The position numbers and the translations under genes were made by a program. The notes beneath the pieces were generated by a model that saw nothing but the letters and a program-made list of their open reading frames with translations, had not been told where the DNA came from and made no database searches. A stretch of 64,000 nucleotides of DNA from the NCBI RefSeq assembly GCF_000799465.1, contig NZ_JUGU01000001.1, positions 3,430,501 to 3,494,500 of the forward strand, given 5' to 3'. The stretch's first letter is position 1; each line of letters opens with the position of its first letter. Shown one piece after another: positions 58,566-64,000 of this stretch. Source of the stretch: Psychroserpens sp. Hel_I_66 (GTDB lineage: Bacteria; Bacteroidota; Bacteroidia; Flavobacteriales; Flavobacteriaceae).

Positions 58566-59117
58566 TTATTCCAATCTCAACACCAATTGGGCAAACTGCA
58601 CCTCTATGGTATCATCGATACCCTCTATTAAGGAATTCAAACCAGTATTTGAAACCAATAATTGTCCGGTTGCACTTATCAGGCAGGACATACTTACTCC
58701 TTGTTCTATATGGGTAATGGTTGCTTTAAATTGTGATTTAAAGGATTTCCCTTGATAAGTAACATCTATCAGCCAATTAAAGTTGATAGGGTCGTGCCGT
58801 TTTGATAAAAAATCCTGTGATGGAATTGTGCCAGTAAACCGTAGTATTAAAGGGTTTTCCCGCTGTTGTAAAATGGTATTGATTTTAGGACTATCTGTTG
58901 ATAAAGTCTTAAGGTCGAGTACACCATTAACCACTTTGGAATCATAATCAAGATATAAGGCCAATTTATGGCTTTCTGCCTTGACGGCTTTATCATCAAC
59001 CAAAGTCATCATCATAATATGACCTTCTTCAGTTGTATAAATTTTTTGGGCGTTTGCCGTATAATAACAAACCAATAAGGTTATTAAAATACAATGTTTA
59101 ACATTCATAATATCCAT
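58566..59117 (-). CDS. Exported protein, YceI-like
   Basis: 183 residues with a signal peptide (cleavage near TANAQ, residue 23). The ATG at 59108 is an alternative start. The beta-rich mature part has the layout of a small lipocalin-like YceI protein: DYDSKVVNGVLDLKTLSTDSPKINTIL, LILRFTGTIPSQDF, then NFNWLIDVTYQGKSFKSQF. YceI proteins bind polyisoprenoid or other lipids; the similarity is modest. 23 bp upstream of the ATPase gene start. Confidence 0.62.
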   Translation of the reverse strand: MDIMNVKHCILITLLVCYYTANAQKIYTTEEGHIMMMTLVDDKAVKAESHKLALYLDYDSKVVNGVLDLKTLSTDSPKINTILQQRENPLILRFTGTIPSQDFLSKRHDPINFNWLIDVTYQGKSFKSQFKATITHIEQGVSMSCLISATGQLLVSNTGLNSLIEGIDDTIEVQFAQLVLRLE

Positions 59118-59277
59118 CTTTAATTGTATAATTAAAAAAAGCAGCTTCTACTTTTGCTTTTAATGCTATTAATCATTTTGCTTTAAAAAGCATCATAAAA
59201 GCTGCCTGCTATTAATTAAGTTTTCACTTAATTTATTTTAAATAAAAAATCTCACTCTTTCACATAACCAGTTACCG

Positions 59278-59544
59278 CTACTTATTATCTATATCCTTTT
59301 CTCTTTTACCGAAATAATACATCAGCGCCAAACTGGCACCTAATAGCCCAAACAGAATATTCTCGAAAATTTGATTCCCATTGATATTCAAAATTTCAAT
59401 GGAATTATTTATTAAATAATCCCACCAATTAATTTCATAATTCTGGCTGCTAAACGTGAAAATTGTTATCCCAAAAGGTTGAAGGATAAAAACACCTACT
59501 GCAAACCCAATTAAAATGGTAATAAGAATGTTTTTTTTATTCAT
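59278..59544 (-). CDS. Small membrane protein, 88 aa
   Basis: From the ATG at 59544 (a longer frame starts at 59583 inside the preceding gene). It has a hydrophobic N-terminal segment (ILITILIGFAVGVFILQPFGI), a soluble middle with ENYEINWWDYLINNS-type sequence, and a second segment (ENILFGLLGASLALMYYFG). No family recognised. Part of a run of small envelope genes transcribed with the metal ATPase. Confidence 0.65.
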   Translation of the reverse strand: MNKKNILITILIGFAVGVFILQPFGITIFTFSSQNYEINWWDYLINNSIEILNINGNQIFENILFGLLGASLALMYYFGKREKDIDNK

Positions 59545-59569
59545 CGTTTGTCTTTTACAGTTATAAACT

Positions 59570-59929
59570 TTACAGGCTTTCAATCCAACTTTTGGCCTCT
59601 TCCTTTTGGTCTAAATTGAAATACTTAATATCGGCGTTGGTAAAAGGTTTCATAAATTGGGTTATCCAATTCTGCCATTTTTTATCTCCTACCATAGCAA
59701 TCTTTTCATAGTCCGTGGCGTGGGCTGTGTCCATTTTCAGGTCTTCCCATAAACCAGGCAAGTCCCAACCCGTAAAATTATCCATCTCAAAATACCAACG
59801 AACCTTCATTCCCTTATCCAGTATAGCGTGGATAAGTGGATGGATTTTTTCTATGTCTTCTTTTTTCAATTTGCCCGAAGCTTTTGTTGCAACAATATTT
59901 TTTTCTTTTAATTCGATTATTTGTAACAT
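59570..59929 (-). CDS. SpoIIAA-like (STAS-type) protein
   Basis: 119 residues, no signal. It opens MLQIIELKEKNIVATKASGKLKKEDIEKIHPLIHAILDKGMKVRWYFEMDNFTGW, the SpoIIAA-like fold seen in many Bacteroidota and Proteobacteria, and ends KYFNLDQKEEAKSWIESL, as is typical. The molecular role is unknown; some bind small hydrophobic ligands. Confidence 0.82.
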   Translation of the reverse strand: MLQIIELKEKNIVATKASGKLKKEDIEKIHPLIHAILDKGMKVRWYFEMDNFTGWDLPGLWEDLKMDTAHATDYEKIAMVGDKKWQNWITQFMKPFTNADIKYFNLDQKEEAKSWIESL

Positions 59930-59973
59930 TTTATATAATTTTTAATTAATTACCATTAATAAAAGATTCCATC

Positions 59974-60105
59974 TTATTTTGGGTTTTTCATTCTTTTTAT
60001 TAGCCAAATTACCAGCCAAATAAATCCAACAATCAGCAAAATTCCGCCAAGCCACATAGCAGCACACATCCAGCAGAAACCATCCGTGTTCATATTATCC
60101 ATCAT
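59974..60105 (-). CDS. Small membrane peptide, 43 aa
   Basis: It begins MMDNMNTDGFCWMCAAMW and continues as a single membrane helix (LGGILLIVGFIWLVIWLI) with a basic tail KRMKNPK. The CWMC pair before the helix could bind copper. It lies 19 bp after the truncated multicopper oxidase gene. Such tiny Cys/Met-rich membrane peptides occur beside copper genes, but no function is known. Confidence 0.55.
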   Translation of the reverse strand: MMDNMNTDGFCWMCAAMWLGGILLIVGFIWLVIWLIKRMKNPK

Positions 60106-60124
60106 AGTTTTATAATTTAAGTGA

Positions 60125-61171
60125 TTAACTGATTTTATAATTTCTCATCATTCCCATCATTCCAGGCGAGAAGGACAAACTCTTCATAATCATTCGGGAA
60201 CCTTGAGGTTTATTGCTCAAATCAAGCCATACATCCATTCGTTCTGCAACACCTAATATTACATAGGGTTTTGATATGGGGCTGTCCAGCAAGCTTCCAT
60301 CCTTGCCTATAATAACAAGGGGGCTGCCATCTTCCCACGCCAACTTATAAAAGCGTGAATTGGAACCATTGAGAATACGCAGTCGATAGACGCATCCGCT
60401 TTGAAGGGAAAGTTCCCCATCCGGATTTCCATTAATAAGAATACGGTTTCCCAAAAAGCCGTTCATTCTATCCATACGCCCGCGGTTTAGGTAAACCAAT
60501 TGGTTATTGTCATCGAACTGACGGTCTTGTATGACTATGGGAACATCGTATTCGCCAGATGGTAACTTCAATTGTTGTTCCTCATCGTCCGTAACTATAA
60601 AAAGCCCTGCAAGACCGTTATAAACTTGTGGACCAGTACGTCCGTGGGGGTGCGGGTGGAACCAATAAGTACCAGCACGGTTCATTATCTCAAATTCATA
60701 GATATAGGTTTCCCCATTTCCTATTACATCTTTAGGATGGCCATCATCTTTTTCGGGCACGTGCATTCCGTGCCAATGCACGATACTTTCCTCGGGCAGT
60801 TGATTCTTGAAGCGGATTCTTATTTTCTGCCCTTTCTTTACGCGAATTACAGGGCCCAAATAACTCTCGCCAAATTTTTGCAGTGCGGTTTTATCCCCAC
60901 TTTTTAAATTTGCATCGAACATCCATACATTAGTCTTGCTCCCTGGGAATAATTGTATTTTAGCCTCTTTTGCCGTTAATTCAATATCGACATCTGCTTG
61001 GAAATAGGGGTTTGTTTTATTGTCATTTTTAGAAGCGAAACCATTACAAGAACTTAAAAGTGGCCAAGTAATCATAACAGTAACACCTAAACTGCCAAGC
61101 TTGATGAAGTTCCTTCTGTCCATTTGGCTTTCTTCGCCTATAATTTTTGAATTTGTTTTATTTTTTTTCAT
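60125..61171 (-). CDS. Multicopper oxidase, truncated after domain 2
   Basis: 348 residues from the ATG at 61171; a GTG at 61180 is in frame. The N-terminus has a twin-arginine signal (MDRRNFIKLGSLGV) and a lipobox-like LSSC. Domain 1 shows the HWHGMH and FHPHPHG copper sites and domain 2 VQDRQFDDNN and LRILNGSNSR. The usual third domain with HPFHIHG- and HCHxxxH-type ligands, which supply the T1 copper and part of the trinuclear site, is missing: the frame ends SPGMMGMMRNYKIS. It cannot be a normal laccase-type oxidase. Confidence 0.82.
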   Translation of the reverse strand: MKKNKTNSKIIGEESQMDRRNFIKLGSLGVTVMITWPLLSSCNGFASKNDNKTNPYFQADVDIELTAKEAKIQLFPGSKTNVWMFDANLKSGDKTALQKFGESYLGPVIRVKKGQKIRIRFKNQLPEESIVHWHGMHVPEKDDGHPKDVIGNGETYIYEFEIMNRAGTYWFHPHPHGRTGPQVYNGLAGLFIVTDDEEQQLKLPSGEYDVPIVIQDRQFDDNNQLVYLNRGRMDRMNGFLGNRILINGNPDGELSLQSGCVYRLRILNGSNSRFYKLAWEDGSPLVIIGKDGSLLDSPISKPYVILGVAERMDVWLDLSNKPQGSRMIMKSLSFSPGMMGMMRNYKIS

Positions 61172-61235
61172 AATAGTCACAATTTCTTGGTTTTGTTTAC
61201 GTGTTCAACAGTTGCAATGGAAGTGCAAATAATTA

Positions 61236-61412
61236 TTATCCTTCTAAATCGTAAAACCATTCTTCGGCTTTTGTAATAGCTTCTTGTAAGGCATCTTTTG
61301 CTGGCAGGTCCTTTTTTTCGACAAGCTCTTTCGCAATTTCCAATGCCTTTTCACGTACTTTGGGGTTTAAGCCATCGAGGTCGGTTTTAAAGTCTTCGAA
61401 CATCCAATCCAT
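61236..61412 (-). CDS. Small acidic helical protein, 58 aa
   Basis: It starts MDWMFEDFKTDLDGLNPKVREK and is helical throughout (ALEIAKELVEKKDLPAKDALQEAITKAEEWFYDLEG). The start lies 11 bp after the permease gene. The pattern resembles short conserved proteins of Bacteroidota with no known role. Too short for the long-frame list, but its coding pattern is good. Confidence 0.65.
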   Translation of the reverse strand: MDWMFEDFKTDLDGLNPKVREKALEIAKELVEKKDLPAKDALQEAITKAEEWFYDLEG

Positions 61413-61423
61413 AGTTTCCTCTT

Positions 61424-62740
61424 TTAATGGTTAAACAACTCTTTTTCTTTTTCAGGGTCTATCTCATCTTTTGACTTTTTGTCCAAAAAATAGTCCAAGA
61501 TAATGCCCACTATAATCGCACCGACAAATGCAACATAAACTTCCCAGTCAAATTGAATTACCAGAGAAAGGCTGATGAATATTGCCAAAATAGGCAGTAT
61601 CGGTACTTTTCCAATAGATAAGGGAACTTTGAAGGGTCTTTCTTTGTCGGGTGCTTTGAAACGCAAAACAATGAGTGCAATATTTACGGCTACAAACACA
61701 AGCAGTGCGCCCAAAGAAGACATACCAGCTACAATTTTTATATCGCCCAATAATAGAAAACAAGCGACCGCAGCCATAACTACCAATGTGGTTACCCAAG
61801 GTACTTTTTGGGCATTAACTTTGGTCATAAATTTTGGAAGCTCGCCCACGCTTGCCATTCCGAACAATAATCTACTTATGGAAATGATGCCACTAAATGC
61901 GGCATTGGCCGTGGCAAAGAGTGCGGCAACAGCTAAGGCAACAGGCAACCAACTGTTGAGATTGGATGCCGCAAGTGACAGTGGCGAATCCACTTTTGCC
62001 AATTCTGACGGGTCGGCAATGTTGAGTACCGTAAACGATATGAGCAAATAGATAACGGTTGTAAAAATCATTGTTAATAGAAAGGCACGAGGTATTGTCT
62101 TGCCAGGGTTCTTTACCTCGGAACCTAAAGATGCCATATGCTCAAAACCAGTATAAACAAAAAATAAAGTTGCGGTAGCCGCTAAAGTACCGGAAAAGGA
62201 CTCAACTTTAAAAAATGCTGCTTTTGGCGGGCCAGTTTCGGCAAGTCCGACCGCAATAAGAATGAACAACCCCAAGAGCTGAATGCTAACCATAATGATA
62301 TTGGCGGTGGATGATTTCTTGATGCCAGTAATGCTTATCAAGGCAAGCAATAATAGGACACCATAGCTTATCAATAATCCTGGTACTTCAAAAAAGGTAT
62401 TGAAATATCCTGAAAAAGCCAATAGCACAGCGGCAATGGTGGCCGAACTGTGGAATGCAACCGTCCAACCCGTGAGAAAAGACGGAATGTCTATTTTAGG
62501 AAACGCCTTCCTTACAAAAATGAATTCCGCACCGGCGTTTGGATAAGTAGAGGACATCTCTGCATACGACATCGCAGAAACACTTGCCGCTATTGCGGCA
62601 AAAATAAAACTCAACCAAAGGTCTGTGCCTGCCTGTCCAGCAGCTGCACCGATTACTGTGTATATTCCTGCTCCCACAATAGTACCTACACCATAAAAGG
62701 TAAGGCGAAGTGTTCCCAATGATTTTTTTAATTCTGCCAT
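61424..62740 (-). CDS. APC superfamily amino-acid permease
   Basis: 438 residues with about twelve membrane segments. The first segments have TFYGVGTIVGAGIYTVIGAAAGQAG, the glycine-rich TM1 signature of the APC family, and LFFVYTGFEHMASLGSEVKNPGKTIPRAFL is the TM6-loop motif. The C-terminus is short and charged. The substrate is not clear; amino acid or polyamine is usual. It starts 1 bp after the preceding peptidase gene, suggesting uptake of released amino acids. Confidence 0.88.
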   Translation of the reverse strand: MAELKKSLGTLRLTFYGVGTIVGAGIYTVIGAAAGQAGTDLWLSFIFAAIAASVSAMSYAEMSSTYPNAGAEFIFVRKAFPKIDIPSFLTGWTVAFHSSATIAAVLLAFSGYFNTFFEVPGLLISYGVLLLLALISITGIKKSSTANIIMVSIQLLGLFILIAVGLAETGPPKAAFFKVESFSGTLAATATLFFVYTGFEHMASLGSEVKNPGKTIPRAFLLTMIFTTVIYLLISFTVLNIADPSELAKVDSPLSLAASNLNSWLPVALAVAALFATANAAFSGIISISRLLFGMASVGELPKFMTKVNAQKVPWVTTLVVMAAVACFLLLGDIKIVAGMSSLGALLVFVAVNIALIVLRFKAPDKERPFKVPLSIGKVPILPILAIFISLSLVIQFDWEVYVAFVGAIIVGIILDYFLDKKSKDEIDPEKEKELFNH

Positions 62741-62741
62741 A

Positions 62742-63914
62742 TCAATGTTGTATAATTATTTTTGGATTGTAAATGCTGTTTTGAGTCTTTATATGAAAAA
62801 AGTATAATCCGTCGGCAAGCGTACTTGTATCAATTTGAGAAGTATTATCAAAGTAGATATTTCCAACTTGGACTCCAAGCGCGTTATATACATACACTCC
62901 TTCAATTTTTTCCGTAGAATCAATATAGATTGTATTTGAAGCCGGATTAGGATAAAGGTTCATCTTTCTTTGTACAGTAGTATTGTTCAATCCTAATGTT
63001 GATGAAAATGCACATTCCCCCAAAGTGGCAAATACCAACTTTGCACATTTTTCATAAAATGGGATATTAAACTGTCCAAGGGTATCGTTCGGTGTGTGCC
63101 AAAAGGGATTAAAGTCGCCGTCATATTCTTCGTTAATTCCAATAGCACTGAATCCATTGTTCCAAAATGACGCGTGGTCCGTGGCCGAAATACCTGGATT
63201 TACTAAATGTAAACTTAAGCCAATATCATAATCAATATTTGCGACCATTGCCTTATCCGAGAGTGCAAGAGAGGAAGCAACTGGCCTTACGTGGATGTCG
63301 GCAACATTATCGTTGTTACCGTCCCATCCAAGCATATCCATATTGATATATCCAAGAATGTTTTCGTTTGAAGCCGCCGCAGAAGATGCATAAGCACCAC
63401 TACCTATGAGCCCTTGTTCTTCTTCATCCCATAATGCAAAAATAATGGTATATGGGAAATCGTATTGAGAAAAGACCCTTGCCGCTTCCAATACCGCTGC
63501 TGTACCACTGGCATTATCATCAGCTCCTGGCACACCCGCAACATTGTCATAATGAGCACCGATAATAAATTTTTCATCGGGATAAACAGTTCCTTCTTTT
63601 ATTCCGAAGAGATTTTTTCCAGTTGAACTGAACTGTAGGGAATCCATTTGAAGCCCATAGGCTTGGAACTTTTCTTTAATGAACTGAAAAGCTTTTTCAT
63701 TACCAGGATGGTCCTTATGTCGTGAAATAATTATGTCTGGGTTGCCCCCAATAATGACAGGTTCTTCTCCAGTGAGTTGCGCTACGAAAAATGTCATTGA
63801 ATCTATTTTTACATCATTCAAGATATTTTGAACATTTTGATTTTGAGCCAATGAAATACCATAAAAGAGAAGCAGTAGCGATAAAGCTGTAAATTTTTTT
63901 ACATTTGTTTTCAT
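62742..63914 (-). CDS. Secreted M28 family peptidase with type IX sorting domain
   Basis: 390 residues. A signal peptide (to about 23, GISLAQ) leads into the M28 zinc-peptidase core: GAHYDNVAGVPGADDNASGTAAVLEAA (about 121-147) with zinc His and Asp, LWDEEEQGLIGSGAYA (about 160-175) with catalytic Glu, MDMLGWDGNND (about 192-202) and SATDHASFW (about 242-250). The C-terminal 75 residues (NLYPNPASNTIYID...DGLYFFHIKT) form the type A sorting domain of the type IX secretion system. It is exported to the cell surface as an aminopeptidase. Confidence 0.92.
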   Translation of the reverse strand: MKTNVKKFTALSLLLLFYGISLAQNQNVQNILNDVKIDSMTFFVAQLTGEEPVIIGGNPDIIISRHKDHPGNEKAFQFIKEKFQAYGLQMDSLQFSSTGKNLFGIKEGTVYPDEKFIIGAHYDNVAGVPGADDNASGTAAVLEAARVFSQYDFPYTIIFALWDEEEQGLIGSGAYASSAAASNENILGYINMDMLGWDGNNDNVADIHVRPVASSLALSDKAMVANIDYDIGLSLHLVNPGISATDHASFWNNGFSAIGINEEYDGDFNPFWHTPNDTLGQFNIPFYEKCAKLVFATLGECAFSSTLGLNNTTVQRKMNLYPNPASNTIYIDSTEKIEGVYVYNALGVQVGNIYFDNTSQIDTSTLADGLYFFHIKTQNSIYNPKIIIQH

Positions 63915-64000
63915 ATGTTTTTAGTTATATTTATAGACAATAATTTCTTCACGTTTTCAAAACCTTATATTTTGAATTAATGTCTTCATTCAATACATTG

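Noticed and set aside
63915..64000. Last 86 bases of the window
   Set aside because: Only AT-rich sequence upstream of the peptidase gene is seen. A promoter probably lies here, but no confident box was found.

Overview
The window is AT-rich DNA from a member of the Bacteroidota, most likely a marine-type Flavobacteriaceae. Three things point there: a peptidase with a type IX secretion sorting tail (62742-63914), several TAnnTTTG-type promoter boxes, and a Bacteroides-style tra/RteC conjugation set. Much of it looks like the interior of an integrative and conjugative element (ICE). No integrase, att site, tRNA or rRNA is visible, so the element ends are probably outside the window.

Layout. 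1-3368: a sulfur-handling cluster (SoxB-like hydrolase, DsrE, DoxX, two-part YeeE/YedE thiosulfate-type transporter). 3460-10149: a CzcCBA-type metal efflux operon with His-rich accessory proteins. 10200-21900: cargo genes bounded by same-orientation copies of a dispersed repeat of about 170-210 bp. The cargo includes a PD-(D/E)XK nuclease, a possible HhH DNA glycosylase-like protein, an AbiE toxin-antitoxin pair followed by three cotranscribed unknowns, and an AraC/hydrolase set. 22000-26880: ssb, small element genes, a structured candidate oriT, an accessory mobilization protein, a relaxase and a coupling ATPase. 26996-29338: an Mrr-like nuclease convergent with a solo DNA methyltransferase. 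29442-36586: the conjugation apparatus, transcribed leftward (TraE, F, G, I, J, K, M, N). 36776-40653: an amidase and an arsenite-resistance operon that unexpectedly contains a metallophosphoesterase and a lipoyl-carrier GcvH homologue. 40811-52302: a phosphorothioation-type defence locus. 52417-55526: a DnaC-like/replication/excisionase module and RteC. 55554-63914: metal and stress functions (Zn/Cd-type P-ATPase, a truncated multicopper oxidase, DUF547, small membrane proteins), then an APC permease and a secreted M28 peptidase.

The most notable system is at 40811-52302. It has the parts of an Ssp-type DNA phosphorothioation pathway: cysteine desulfurase (SspA-like), DUF4007 protein (SspB-like), P-loop ATPase (SspC-like) and PP-loop sulfurtransferase (SspD-like). 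An XRE regulator sits over its own palindromic operator. No SspE-like DUF262/HNH effector is visible. Instead there are two unrelated-looking GHKL (Hsp90/MORC-type) ATPases, one translationally coupled to a GIY-YIG nuclease. I infer that these are the restriction arm. I cannot tell from sequence alone whether they correspond to the published SspFGH proteins or are new.

Functions were assigned by reading motifs in the translated sequences. No database search was run, so family names rest on recognised motifs and gene order.
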